NCBI GenBank assembly: GCA_030041045.1
Contig: JASHOQ010000038.1
Coordinates: 1 to 64,000 of the forward strand
Length of the DNA: 64,000 nucleotides
Direction of reading: 5' to 3'
From: Acidobacteriaceae bacterium
Lineage (GTDB): Bacteria; Acidobacteriota; Terriglobia; Terriglobales; Acidobacteriaceae
Shown: piece after piece, positions 32,371 to 41,531 of the stretch
Position numbering within the stretch: position 1 is the first letter of the stretch
Layout of the letters: every line of letters begins with the position of its first letter
The notes under the pieces: generated by a model
Database searches by the model: none
Told to the model about the DNA's origin: nothing
What the model saw: only the letters and a program-made list of their open reading frames with translations
Made by a program: the position numbers and the translations under genes

Positions 32371-33672
32371 CTACCAGGTGGCCACAGCCAGAATCGTAGG
32401 CGCTCCGGTTTTTCCTTCGATCACGGTGGTCTTCAGGACAGCCTCGATGTTCCGGTTGGAAAAGTCGGTTCCGGTCCGTTCCCTGAGAAGTTGCATATAG
32501 TGCGGTATGGTGACAAACTGCGCTGCGGCCTCAGTTCCATTGCGGCCCACTCCTGCCAACATCACCACCCATCCATCAATCGTCGTATCGTGAAAGCGAG
32601 CCACGATTGCGTAATCGTCGGCGCTCGAATAGGGGAGCGACTGGTCGCGCTTCCACTGCACCTGGGGATGCATCCTGTCGACAATCGTCTCATCCGCTCC
32701 GGGCAGGAAATAGAAGCGAAGCGATTGCTGAAGATGCATTGTCCATTGATTGTTGTAAGCGCCCAGGAGAGCCACTGAGTGTTCGCGCAGATCGGTAAGC
32801 GGCGTAGTTGGCGCGGACGCCAGCTCGGTGACGACTCCTGCGCGCGACAACATGCTGCTGATCTGCACAACCGCTGAAACGCTCTGCCAGGAAACAAACG
32901 GATATTCAATGTCTCTATTTGCGGTCTCAACGCCGGAGTACCTGTTGTTTGCAAACACGCTGCCGCCCGCGCAGACGATGAGAGCTTGCTGGCCTCGTAC
33001 CACCGGCGCCCAAAAGGCATCTACCGGGTTTTCCATGCGGCCAGTTCGATACTTCCACCATGCGCCGGTCGCCGCGGCGAGCAAAATGAGAATGAGTCCG
33101 GGCCAAAACAGGCGACTGTATTTTGCCGCGGGCTCCGCGACAATCCGAGCCTCCGGCTGCGACATTCCTCCCGCCGCGACAATTGAAGCGGCCCTTCCCG
33201 GTTCGTGGGCTTCCGCGCTCGTGTGCCCACCAGGGTCCGAGTCAGATGGGAATATGGCATCAGGTTCAGCATCGGTTGGTGCTTCCCGCGGCTCCGCGGA
33301 CCAGTGAAAGAATTCAGGCACGTAGGTACCGACAGGCAGCGAGATTCGAATAGGCGAGGATTGGCGCTGCTCGGAGTAATAAAGGAGCAAACGTTTCCGG
33401 ATCTCCCCTGCCGTATAGCGCACCACCGTGTCCGCGTTGGTGTCGTAGTCGGCAGGGCGGTCAAAGACCTCAATTCCCAACGTGCGCTCTTTCAAGATTT
33501 CAGCTTTCCCAGCGAGAGCACTTTCTACGAGGAACCGGAGGAGTGAAGGATAACGCTTGCTGTTGCAGAAATGGGGGCTCGCAAGGACCGATTCAAGCTC
33601 GGAAAGGACCGCTTCCCGATCTTGTCTGGTCTGCGGGTGCCACTCTCCATGGATAGGATGAACGCTTTGCAT
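32371..33672 (-). CDS. Acidobacteria-type membrane regulator with N-terminal winged-helix-like domain
   Basis: A 433-residue protein. Residues about 18-115 carry the pattern LASPHFCNSKRYPSLLRFLV, LKERTLGIEVFDRPADYDTN and RKRLLLYYSEQ...ISLPVGTYVPEF. This recurrent Acidobacteria domain often precedes TPR or cyclase modules and looks like a DNA-binding-type winged helix. A single membrane helix lies at about residues 190-208 (LFWPGLILILLAAATGAW). The rest is an unassigned periplasmic or outer domain. The arrangement, an N-terminal cytoplasmic DNA-binding-like domain plus membrane anchor, resembles ToxR/CadC regulators. Its target may be the adjacent glycan genes; this is inference. A start upstream of 33672 is not available. 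Confidence 0.75.
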   Translation of the reverse strand: MQSVHPIHGEWHPQTRQDREAVLSELESVLASPHFCNSKRYPSLLRFLVESALAGKAEILKERTLGIEVFDRPADYDTNADTVVRYTAGEIRKRLLLYYSEQRQSSPIRISLPVGTYVPEFFHWSAEPREAPTDAEPDAIFPSDSDPGGHTSAEAHEPGRAASIVAAGGMSQPEARIVAEPAAKYSRLFWPGLILILLAAATGAWWKYRTGRMENPVDAFWAPVVRGQQALIVCAGGSVFANNRYSGVETANRDIEYPFVSWQSVSAVVQISSMLSRAGVVTELASAPTTPLTDLREHSVALLGAYNNQWTMHLQQSLRFYFLPGADETIVDRMHPQVQWKRDQSLPYSSADDYAIVARFHDTTIDGWVVMLAGVGRNGTEAAAQFVTIPHYMQLLRERTGTDFSNRNIEAVLKTTVIEGKTGAPTILAVATW

Positions 33673-33713
33673 CGGCTAACGCATGATACTCGTGATTTAC
33701 TGTCTGCTGCAAT

Positions 33714-33822
33714 CACGTTTGACACAAGAGGGCAGTCGACCGTAACGGCAAGAATTAAAAGGAGATCGCGATCCTGCGCGGAGTCAAACCGTAAGTCACT
33801 TGTCAACCTTGAAAAGCGCCTT
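33714..33822 (+). promoter_or_regulatory. Shared upstream module, copy 1 (before the GH2 gene)
   Basis: About 109 bases that align with 36638-36745. Both begin CACGTTTGACACAAG, containing a perfect -35-like TTGACA (33719-33724), then 17 bases to GTAACG. Both end with the block AAACCGTAAGTCACTTGTCAA or close to it and GCGCCTT/TCGCCTT. It could be a promoter with regulator sites, or one of two direct repeats bracketing the GH2 gene. The rest of the 33673-34040 gap has no gene. Confidence 0.5.
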
Positions 33823-34040
33823 GAACATTTCGTCTGCAATCTGGGTTGAGACCGCCGGTTCTTGACTTGAGCACCGCCCGCATCGAGTTACGCGGCCAAG
33901 CTGCTCAACGCCGGCGCGTTCGCTAACGGTGAGTTTTTTCCGAATCTGCGGCGGCAAATCCAAGGCTCGGCAACAAGCGGCGCCCTGAGCCTGAAAGATC
34001 GGGGCTTTTTTGTTGCCTGCTATCGCAAGCGCCAATCGAA

Positions 34041-36551
34041 GTGAGGCTCTCTTTGTTCAATCGGGCGCGAAGGCAATTCCTGCAGACCGCAACCATATCC
34101 GCTGGCGGTCTCATGCTGTCTCGACCGCTGAGCGCCTCTTGCTTTGGAGCGGGTGAAAGTTCGCCCGCGCCGGAGACAACGGAAGAGCAAATCTTTCGGC
34201 TTGACGGCGAATGGGAGTTCCACGCCGGCGCCATGAATGACGTCAAGGAGGCCTGGCAGCCGAGCCGCCAGGACGAGTGGACGCCGGTCACACTTCCACA
34301 CTGTTTCAACGCAACGGATGCATGCGATCCCGACAAGCCTTACTTTCGCGGCAACGGCTGGTATCGGCGACGGCTCTCCGGGCGCAATCCATATCCCAAC
34401 GGGCGCACGATTCTGCACTTCCAGGGCGCTGGCCAAACCACGACGCTGTGGATCGGATCCACGCGGGTGGGAACGCACATCGGTGGATATGACGAGTTCG
34501 CTTTCGACATCACCGACGCGGTCGCGCAGCTCCCGGCCGTCGAGTTGGTCGCAGGTGCGCCCGCAGTCGTACTCTGTGACAACACTCCCGCCCACGATCG
34601 GCTTCCCTCGGAGTTGAGCGATTTCTGCCTCTATGGAGGACTCTACCGGCACGTAAATCTCATCTTCCTGCCCGTCGTTGCGCTCGATGCCGTGCATATT
34701 CTGCCGGTCGTCAACTCCGCAGGCCAGGCCCAGGTCTCGGTCAAGGCGCGGCTCTACAATCCCGCGGCCCAGAGCGGCCCATGCAATGTCGCAATTGAAA
34801 TTTCGGACCCGCAGGGAAGCACGATTTATCAAACATCTCGAACCATGCCGGTTTGGAAGGAGTTCACACCGGTCTGCCAATTCCATGTGGCTGCGCCGCA
34901 GCTTTGGTCTCCCGCATCTCCCAGTCTTTATCGCTGCCGGGTCACGCTTTCCACCTCCAACGGAAAAATGCAGATCGAGACGGCCTTCGGCATTCGCCAA
35001 ATTGAGTTCGTCGAGCATGGAGTCTTCAAGCTTAATGGTCAGCGCATTCTGCTGCGCGGGACGCAACGTCACCAGGATCATGCCGGTGTCGCTGCCGGGT
35101 TGAGCGACGATCAGACGCGCGAGGAGATGCGCATGATCCGCGAGATGGGGGCAAACTTCATCCGCCTGGCGCACTACCAGCAGGACAGGCTGGTGCTCGA
35201 TCTTTGCGACAAGCTTGGCCTGATGGTTTGGGAAGAGCTGCCCTGGTGCCGCGCGGGCGTAGGCGGCGAGGCTTTCCAGCAAAACGCCGCCGACATGCTC
35301 ACACACATGATCGATCAGCATTACAATCATGCTTCGATTGTGCTTTGGGGATTAGGCAACGAGGACGATTGGCCCGGCGAGTATCCCTGCATGGACAAAG
35401 AAGCCATCCGTTCGTTCATGACCAGGATGCGCGACCTGGCGCATCGTCTCGACAACTCGCGCCTCACCGCTTTCCGGCGGTGCGATTTCGCTCGCGACAT
35501 CCCTGACGTTTACTCCCCATCCATTTGGGCTGGATGGTACCGGGGAAGCTATCGCGAGTACCAGCAGAGCCTCATGGAAGAACGCAATCGTGTGAGCCGG
35601 TTCATTCACATCGAATGGGGTGCAGACAGCCATGCTGGTCGTCACTCGGAAGATCCCGACGAGGTTCTGAGCCACGTTCCTACGGGCCAAGGCACCGACG
35701 AGCGCGGACTTGCTTACCTGAAGACCGGGGGCGACCCGCGCGTTTCAAGCGACGGCGACTGGTCAGAGACCTACGCCTGCCACCTTTTCGATTGGCACCT
35801 GAAAACACAGGAAAACCTGGACTGGCTCTCCGGTGCGGCGCAGTGGATCTTCAAGGACTTCGCCTCGCCCCAGCGAGGTGATAACGGAATCCCGAATGTA
35901 AATCAGAAAGGTGTCGTCGAACGCGACCTGACCCAAAAGGAGTCCTATTTCGTTTTTCAATCTTTCTGGTCGGAAAAGCCCATGGCGCACATCTACGGCC
36001 ATAGCTGGCCCGTTCGCTGGGGAAAAAAGGGCCAATTGCGCAGTGTTCAGGTCTACTCCAACTGCGATCGGGCGCAACTGTTCCTGAATGGCGTTCCGCA
36101 GGGTGAAAGAAAGCGCGACAGCCAGGATTTTCCTGCTGCGGGCCTGCGTTGGAGCGTGGCCTTCGCGCCCGGGCGCAATCACTTGCGTGTGGAGGCGCAC
36201 AAGGGGAGCGTCACCGTCACCGACGAAATCAGCCTGATTTACCAAACTGAGCCGTGGGGGAAACCAACCTCGCTCGAGCTTTTTGAAAAGGAGCGCGACG
36301 GTGACCGGATTACCGTCGAGGCCAAGCTCTTCGACGCATATGGAATCCTCTGTCTCGACGCGCGGGAATTTGCCCGATTCTCCCTTGCCGGCGATGGCCG
36401 CCTGATTGACAACCTGGGAACCACACGCGCCTCGCGCGAGGTACAGCTGGCAAATGGCCGCGCGGAAATCTCGCTCTACGCGGCGGGAAAGTGCACCGTC
36501 GCAGCTGCCATCGAGGGGCTGCCCGCGGCTACGTTCATCGTCAAGTCATGA
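34041..36551 (+). CDS. GH2 glycoside hydrolase (beta-galactosidase/glucuronidase-like), Tat-exported
   Basis: An 836-residue family 2 enzyme. The GTG start gives an N-terminal twin-arginine-like signal (RARRQFLQTATISAGGL). Domains in order: sugar-binding jelly roll (about 45-215, with WYRRRL and GYDEFAFDIT), Ig-like (215-320), TIM barrel (320-600) and C-terminal beta domains. The acid/base is Glu441 in LWGLGNEDDW and the nucleophile is probably Glu525 in IHIEWGADSH. GTQRHQDHAG and FIRLAHYQQDR match the GH2 core signatures. The substrate, beta-galactoside, mannoside or glucuronide, is not resolved. It shares an upstream module with the receptor gene that follows, 365 bases downstream, so joint regulation is likely. 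Confidence 0.9.
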   Translation: MRLSLFNRARRQFLQTATISAGGLMLSRPLSASCFGAGESSPAPETTEEQIFRLDGEWEFHAGAMNDVKEAWQPSRQDEWTPVTLPHCFNATDACDPDKPYFRGNGWYRRRLSGRNPYPNGRTILHFQGAGQTTTLWIGSTRVGTHIGGYDEFAFDITDAVAQLPAVELVAGAPAVVLCDNTPAHDRLPSELSDFCLYGGLYRHVNLIFLPVVALDAVHILPVVNSAGQAQVSVKARLYNPAAQSGPCNVAIEISDPQGSTIYQTSRTMPVWKEFTPVCQFHVAAPQLWSPASPSLYRCRVTLSTSNGKMQIETAFGIRQIEFVEHGVFKLNGQRILLRGTQRHQDHAGVAAGLSDDQTREEMRMIREMGANFIRLAHYQQDRLVLDLCDKLGLMVWEELPWCRAGVGGEAFQQNAADMLTHMIDQHYNHASIVLWGLGNEDDWPGEYPCMDKEAIRSFMTRMRDLAHRLDNSRLTAFRRCDFARDIPDVYSPSIWAGWYRGSYREYQQSLMEERNRVSRFIHIEWGADSHAGRHSEDPDEVLSHVPTGQGTDERGLAYLKTGGDPRVSSDGDWSETYACHLFDWHLKTQENLDWLSGAAQWIFKDFASPQRGDNGIPNVNQKGVVERDLTQKESYFVFQSFWSEKPMAHIYGHSWPVRWGKKGQLRSVQVYSNCDRAQLFLNGVPQGERKRDSQDFPAAGLRWSVAFAPGRNHLRVEAHKGSVTVTDEISLIYQTEPWGKPTSLELFEKERDGDRITVEAKLFDAYGILCLDAREFARFSLAGDGRLIDNLGTTRASREVQLANGRAEISLYAAGKCTVAAAIEGLPAATFIVKS

Positions 36552-36637
36552 TTGCTTCAAACACCGGGCGTCCGTACCAGGGGCAGAAAGGTCTCGGCCA
36601 TCCGGTCGCACCAGTCCTCGACGAAGGAGCCGCAAGG

Positions 36638-36745
36638 CACGTTTGACACAAGCGAAACCGTGCCGGTAAGCAATTGAATCGATGGTTGTTGGCGCGCACA
36701 CAGTGGGCCAAACGGTGAGTCACTTGCCAATTCTGGAATCGCCTT
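36638..36745 (+). promoter_or_regulatory. Shared upstream module, copy 2 (before the Oar receptor)
   Basis: The second copy of the 33714-33822 module. TTGACA lies at 36643-36648, then 17 bases and GTAAGC; the end block is AAACGGTGAGTCACTTGCCAA. It ends 172 bases before the receptor ATG, against 219 for copy 1. The rest of the 36552-36916 gap holds only a short minus-strand reading frame near its start that I could not assign. Confidence 0.5.
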
Positions 36746-36916
36746 TGTTTCATCAAGCCGATCCCTCGAAAGGACGCATTCTTCACGAAAGCTGAGTATT
36801 TCCGATTGGCGCAATGCGCCGTTCCGGGCGGAGCTGATCGAAGCAAGTGACCGCGCGCTCCCAGACGCAACTGAAGCGTGGGCTATCCGAAGCAATTCAA
36901 ATTTCCGGAGGGCAGT

Positions 36917-39900
36917 ATGAACACAACAAGGTTTTCGGGGTGCACCTTCCCAGGCGCGAACGGGCAAATTCTAGCGCTGCTCGTCTTCGCTCTGGGCACA
37001 ACGGTTGCCGGTTTCAGCCAGCAGATCACGGGCACCATCGTAGGAACAGTGAAGGATCCGCAGGGCGCAGTGGTGGGCACGGCCACAGTTAAGGCGGCCA
37101 ATGTGGATACCGGATTCTCGCGCTCGGCGACGGCCAATGGATTCGGCGAATACCGCATCGAGTTTCTTCCCGTGGGAACGTACACGGTCCAGGTGGACGC
37201 CGCGGGCTTCAAGACCTACGTGCAGAGGGGCATCGTGCTCACCGTGGATCAGACCCAGACAGTGGATGTGACGCTGGCAATAGGCGCGCAATCGCAGACG
37301 GTGACAGTGACAGGGGCGCCGGTGTTGGTGGACACCTCGAGTGCGGAACTCGGAAGAACGGTTCAGCCGGCGGAGATCATCGGGCTTCCCCTAGTGAACC
37401 GCAACGCCTATGCGGAGCTCTCGCTTACACCGGGCGTGCAGGCCAATAGTTTCAGCCAGCAGAGCGACCCCAGCGGCACGCCGAATTTCACCATCGGATT
37501 GCCCTCGGCCGACGTGCAGATCAACGGCTCGATTGACGGAGGCAATCCGGAAGTGAGCTTTTATCTCGACGGCGGCCTCAACATGACGGGCATCCGTAAT
37601 TACGGGCAGCAACTGCCGAACCCGGATGCCCTCGAAGAGTTCCGCGTGGAGACGAGCGATTTTTCGGCGCAGTACGGTCGCATGTCCAGCGCGGTGGTGA
37701 CGGCGGTGACCAAATCGGGGACGAACCAGTTTCATGGATCACTGTTTGAGTTCAACCGCAACACCGACTTCAACGCGTATCCCTGGAATGCGCCCAAAAA
37801 CGCAGCCGGTCAGTTCATCAATGCGCCCTATCATCGCAACAACTTCGGCGGCGTGATCGGGGGGCCGATCAAGAGAGACAAGGCGTTTTTCCTCTTCAGC
37901 TATGGGGGACTGCGGCAGGTGGTGGGCCAGTACCTGAGCGGCGGCCGCGTGCCGACGGACGCCGAGCGGGATGGCGACTTTACCGACGATCTGCCCCTGG
38001 CCAGTAATCCTAAGGTTTCCACGAACGGGGGCGCGCCGTTTGTGATCGATTCGCCAGGCACCAAAACGCCGCTGACGGGGTACACGAACAACGGACCGGG
38101 ATGTTCGTCGGTGGGAGTGAACGCGAATAATCCGACCAACGAGAATTGCATTCCGGCCACGTTGATGGACGCAACAGCGGGAACATTGCTGTCGGGAAGC
38201 AATGCCAATGCGTCCATTCCCTTGCCCAATACAGCCAACTCCGCGGGCGCGGTCGTGAACTGGACCGGCTACTTTACCGGCCCGACCATGGACAATGAAT
38301 ATCTTGGCAAATACGACGAGGTGCTGAGCGACCGGGATCACCTGGCGATGACCTACTTCTACATTCACACCACGCAGAATGGATTCGGCGGCGGCAACTT
38401 TCCGTGGACGATCAACCAGTCGTATACCGGGCAGAGCAACGCGGATATCAGCGAGATCCACACCTTCAGTCCGGAGACGGCCAACCAGGCATGGATCAGT
38501 TTTACGCGAGCCGCGGGCGGGCGCGTGAATCTGCCTACGATCAATATTGGCGATCTGGGATCGAGCTATACCATTCAGGGGCCCTCGACGCTGCCCAATA
38601 TCTCCGTGTCCGGGGACTTCACGGCAGGCGTATCCCTGGCTGGCCCGGTCACGACCTCCGATTTCTACTCCATTCGCGATATGGTGACCATGACCAAGGG
38701 CAAGCACTCGCTGACCTATGGAGCCGAACTGGCGCTCGACAAGGGCATGTTCGCCGGCAATCTCTATGATTACGGCCAATTCGCCTTTTCGACATCCGCT
38801 CCCACCACCACTGGAAACGCGCTATCGGACTTCGTGACCGGCATGGTTGCTACCTTGGAGCAGGATTCTCCCTACCATACGCTCACCAGCGCATGGCATA
38901 CGGCCCTGTTCGTCCAGGACAATTATCGGCTCACGCCGCGCTTCACGGCCAACCTGGGCCTGCGCTGGGATATCGATACGCCGCCGGTGGAGTCGTCCAA
39001 TCGAACGGCCACGTTTATCAACAGCGATGCGGCGCTCACGGCGGACTCGACCTCAACCGGCACCGCATCCACAATCACTCCGAGCGCGCCTGCGGGCATG
39101 TTCTTCCCTGGCGATCCGGGCGTGCCGCGCGGCATCGTCACGATGAAGTGGCACCACGTTTCGCCGCGGGTTGGTTTTGCCTGGGATCCGTTTGGCGACG
39201 GCAAAACCGCTATCCGGGCCGGCGCGGGCGTGTTTTACGGCAGCGTGGCCGGCAACGAATGGAACCAGCCCGGCAATGCCCAGCCCTTCGCGGTCCGGCA
39301 AACCAACATCAACATCAACTCGTTTTCCAACGTGTACGCGCCTACCCTGGTGAACGGTAGTCCGTCCGGGTTCCCCAATGGCGATCCCTTCCCGTACACC
39401 TACACTCCCAGCAGTCCGCGCTGGCTACCGCAGGCCAACATTGAGACGCTTGCGCAAAACATACAGTGGCCGTACATCTACCAGTTCAACACTTCCATCC
39501 AGCGCGAATTGCCTCAACACGTGACGGCGACTGTCGCATACGTGGGAACGCTCTCGCACCGGGTTCCCATGATGGTCGATGACAACTATGCCCCCTACGC
39601 GGCGGGAGCGAACTCGAGCACCAGCGGCAAGGCCGGCTCGATCGACGCACGCCGTCCCTATGACGAGAACTCCACCGGCACGGGCGTCCTGGGCCAGAAC
39701 ATCTATCTCACCTCCAACCAGACGGCCTCGTATCACTCGCTTCAGATTTCGGCGAACCGGCCGCTGACGCATAATCTGATGCTCAACGGTTTCTACGTCT
39801 GGAGCCATGCTCTGCAAAGCGCAAACGAGTCGGCCGACGGATTGGCAACGGCGCAGGACTGGGACAACCTGTGGGAGGAGCGCGGGCCGATGAACGACGA

Positions 39901-40492
39901 CCAGCGCCACGTGGCCGCGATCTCGGGCACCTGGAACATCGACTACTTCGATGGAGCAAATCGAGTGGTCAAGGAAGTTGCCGACGGCTGGACGATTTCG
40001 CCGATCTATTTCGTGCAGAGCGGGGCGCCCTTTTTTGCGACCACGGGCTCGGATAAGAATGACGATAGCCAGAACTCCAACCGGCCCGATCTGGTTGCGG
40101 GCGTGAGCCCGTTCCTGAGCCCGCATCGCAGCCGCGCCGCCGAAGCAGCCGAGTGGTTCAACACGGGAGCATTCGTGGCCAACGGACCGGGCGTGACCGG
40201 GGGTATCGGTCCCGGCGGAGCGGACGGCAACGAGCCGCGTAACTACCTGCGCGCGCCAGGATACCGCGATGTGGATCTCGGGATCTTCCGCGACTTCAAT
40301 TTCGAACGAGGAGTGGTTTTCCAGTTGCGAGGCGAGGCCACCAACGCTTTCAACCTGGTCAGCCTGAATGCGCCTTCCTCCAGCGGGCCGCCGGCAACAG
40401 CGGGCGCTGCGCCCTCGTCGTCAACATTCGGCGTAATCAGCGGCGCCACCAGCCCGCGCATTATTCAGGTGGGCGCGCGGCTCACATTCTGA
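36917..40492 (+). CDS. Oar-like TonB-dependent receptor
   Basis: A 1191-residue outer-membrane receptor. The start is ATG 36917, four bases after GGAGGG (36907-36912). The signal peptide ends at AGFSQQ; a carboxypeptidase-regulatory-like domain follows (ITGTIVGTVKDPQGAVVG, to about residue 120), then the plug (VTVTGAPVLVDTSSAELGRT, LEEFRVETSDFSAQYGRMSS, VTAVTKSGTNQFHGSLFEF) and a long barrel ending in VGARLTF, an aromatic terminus. These motifs are those of the Oar family common in Acidobacteria. It is likely the uptake partner of the upstream GH2 enzyme. A strong terminator follows the stop. Confidence 0.93.
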   Translation: MNTTRFSGCTFPGANGQILALLVFALGTTVAGFSQQITGTIVGTVKDPQGAVVGTATVKAANVDTGFSRSATANGFGEYRIEFLPVGTYTVQVDAAGFKTYVQRGIVLTVDQTQTVDVTLAIGAQSQTVTVTGAPVLVDTSSAELGRTVQPAEIIGLPLVNRNAYAELSLTPGVQANSFSQQSDPSGTPNFTIGLPSADVQINGSIDGGNPEVSFYLDGGLNMTGIRNYGQQLPNPDALEEFRVETSDFSAQYGRMSSAVVTAVTKSGTNQFHGSLFEFNRNTDFNAYPWNAPKNAAGQFINAPYHRNNFGGVIGGPIKRDKAFFLFSYGGLRQVVGQYLSGGRVPTDAERDGDFTDDLPLASNPKVSTNGGAPFVIDSPGTKTPLTGYTNNGPGCSSVGVNANNPTNENCIPATLMDATAGTLLSGSNANASIPLPNTANSAGAVVNWTGYFTGPTMDNEYLGKYDEVLSDRDHLAMTYFYIHTTQNGFGGGNFPWTINQSYTGQSNADISEIHTFSPETANQAWISFTRAAGGRVNLPTINIGDLGSSYTIQGPSTLPNISVSGDFTAGVSLAGPVTTSDFYSIRDMVTMTKGKHSLTYGAELALDKGMFAGNLYDYGQFAFSTSAPTTTGNALSDFVTGMVATLEQDSPYHTLTSAWHTALFVQDNYRLTPRFTANLGLRWDIDTPPVESSNRTATFINSDAALTADSTSTGTASTITPSAPAGMFFPGDPGVPRGIVTMKWHHVSPRVGFAWDPFGDGKTAIRAGAGVFYGSVAGNEWNQPGNAQPFAVRQTNININSFSNVYAPTLVNGSPSGFPNGDPFPYTYTPSSPRWLPQANIETLAQNIQWPYIYQFNTSIQRELPQHVTATVAYVGTLSHRVPMMVDDNYAPYAAGANSSTSGKAGSIDARRPYDENSTGTGVLGQNIYLTSNQTASYHSLQISANRPLTHNLMLNGFYVWSHALQSANESADGLATAQDWDNLWEERGPMNDDQRHVAAISGTWNIDYFDGANRVVKEVADGWTISPIYFVQSGAPFFATTGSDKNDDSQNSNRPDLVAGVSPFLSPHRSRAAEAAEWFNTGAFVANGPGVTGGIGPGGADGNEPRNYLRAPGYRDVDLGIFRDFNFERGVVFQLRGEATNAFNLVSLNAPSSSGPPATAGAAPSSSTFGVISGATSPRIIQVGARLTF

Positions 40493-40515
40493 GCGCTGCT
40501 TCAGACGCGGTTCCA

Positions 40516-40550
40516 GGCCGGATGAGCGAAGTTCATCCGGCCTTTTCCTT
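40516..40550 (+). terminator. Rho-independent terminator of the Oar receptor gene
   Basis: A perfect 10-base stem, GGCCGGATGA with TCATCCGGCC, loop of seven bases, followed by TTTTCCTT. It begins 24 bases after the receptor stop and ends just before the TA-flanked element. Confidence 0.85.
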
Positions 40551-40552
40551 TA

Positions 40553-40667
40553 GAGCGGTTCCACAGTACATGTAGCCATATTTCACAGTTGCGGAAGGTG
40601 GCTTTTTCTTGGTGAAAAAGCCACTTAGCATCTGCGGCTTCGGGATACAGCAACTGTGAAACCCCTG
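40553..40667. mobile_element. MITE-like element, copy 2 (115 bp, TA-flanked)
   Basis: Nearly identical to 5717-5830. Flanked by TA at 40551-40552 and 40668-40669. The inner part contains a perfect hairpin GGCTTTTTC...GAAAAAGCC, which is imperfect in copy 1, and the paired TTTCACAGTTGC/GCAACTGTGAAA. Its right end coincides with the point where the minus-strand oxidoreductase fragment stops resembling its family. Confidence 0.65.
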
Positions 40668-40870
40668 TAAAGTGCATTTCCCGGGCCGAATTGGTGATGC
40701 AGGACTTCAGCGAGCTTAGGGTGCGATATACCAGTCTTTCTACGGCTGATCGATGTCACGCGCTCTACTGCGGGGAGGCCCAGTGCGTAGCGAAGAGCGT
40801 AGCCGCCGACCATTCCCGTCCCTCCCACGATGACGAGCCGCACGTAACCCGTGGCCGGCGTGTTCATCAC
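40668..40870 (-). pseudogene. Truncated NAD(P)-binding oxidoreductase/epimerase, N-terminal remnant
   Basis: The first about 67 codons of a short-chain/atypical NAD(P)-binding protein remain: a Rossmann start VRLVIVGGTGMVGGYALRYA with the GxxGxxG-type loop, then RVTSISRRKTGISHPKLAEV. The frame then runs into the TA-flanked element and stops at 40625, so about two thirds of a normal 210-220-residue protein is missing. Its ATG overlaps the stop of the SnoaL-like gene (ATGA), showing it was once the second gene of that operon. Confidence 0.75.
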
Positions 40871-41328
40871 AGCTCGCGCTCCTCAATCCAATCAACGTAG
40901 AGCTGGCGCTCCGCAAATAACCACGCACCATCCGCCTTCACAAAGGTGTCATAATAGCGAAGATAAGCCACCATCAGACGCCGCCGTTCACTCTCCACCG
41001 TGAGATGATGCGCCACGCAATACGCCTCCCCAGTGGCTCGATCGCCGGTCAGTGTAAAGATGGTGCTCTGACCAACGAAGTGCATCGTCGCATTGTATTT
41101 GTTCAGGTCTGCAAAAACGGGAGCGAGTTCCGCTCGCGAGTGCAGTTCCTGCGACGGTCTCGAATCCTTGGCATTCATATACACCACGAAGTGCGTGTCC
41201 AGCGTAAAGAGAGACATCTGGCCTTGCGCATCACGCCGGTCCGCGCAATGCGCGTAAGCTTCGATCAATTCCCGGATGGCAAGTCGATCTGCGGCTCCCT
41301 GGGGTGAGATGTTGACGTGTTTGCTCAT
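40867..41328 (-). CDS. SnoaL-like / NTF2-fold protein
   Basis: A 153-residue protein of the nuclear-transport-factor-2 fold. The start is ATG 41328, after GAGGAA in the leader; a longer frame to 41394 has no such site. The pattern ADRLAIRELIEAYAHCADRR, then MHFVGQSTIFTLTGDRATGE and WLFAERQLYVDWI is that of small polyketide-cyclase-like or ring-hydroxylase-beta-like proteins, which form a cone-shaped pocket for a hydrophobic ligand. The reaction is unknown. It is translationally coupled to a truncated oxidoreductase, so the original pair was probably a small-molecule modifying unit that is now partly broken. Confidence 0.82.
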   Translation of the reverse strand: MSKHVNISPQGAADRLAIRELIEAYAHCADRRDAQGQMSLFTLDTHFVVYMNAKDSRPSQELHSRAELAPVFADLNKYNATMHFVGQSTIFTLTGDRATGEAYCVAHHLTVESERRRLMVAYLRYYDTFVKADGAWLFAERQLYVDWIEEREL

Positions 41329-41531
41329 GGGTACGCTTCCTCTCTGAATCTCTTTTGCAAAAACTGTCTCAATTCCATTGCAGCCGCATTTCACCCGTCA
41401 GCTATTCATCGGGATGGACGAAGTCCCTCCGTCCCCAGCCCAGCAGTTGCTCCCTGCAGAAGCCCGTGTAATCCAGCAGACTTTGACTTACGAAATCGAC
41501 GGAACCGTCCGGTAGGCATCTCATATCCGAT

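Noticed and set aside
36552..36640. Minus-strand frame reading SFVEDWCDRMAETFLPLVRT, possibly the tail of a lost gene
   Set aside because: Too short, no recognisable family, and it overlaps the start of the shared upstream module.
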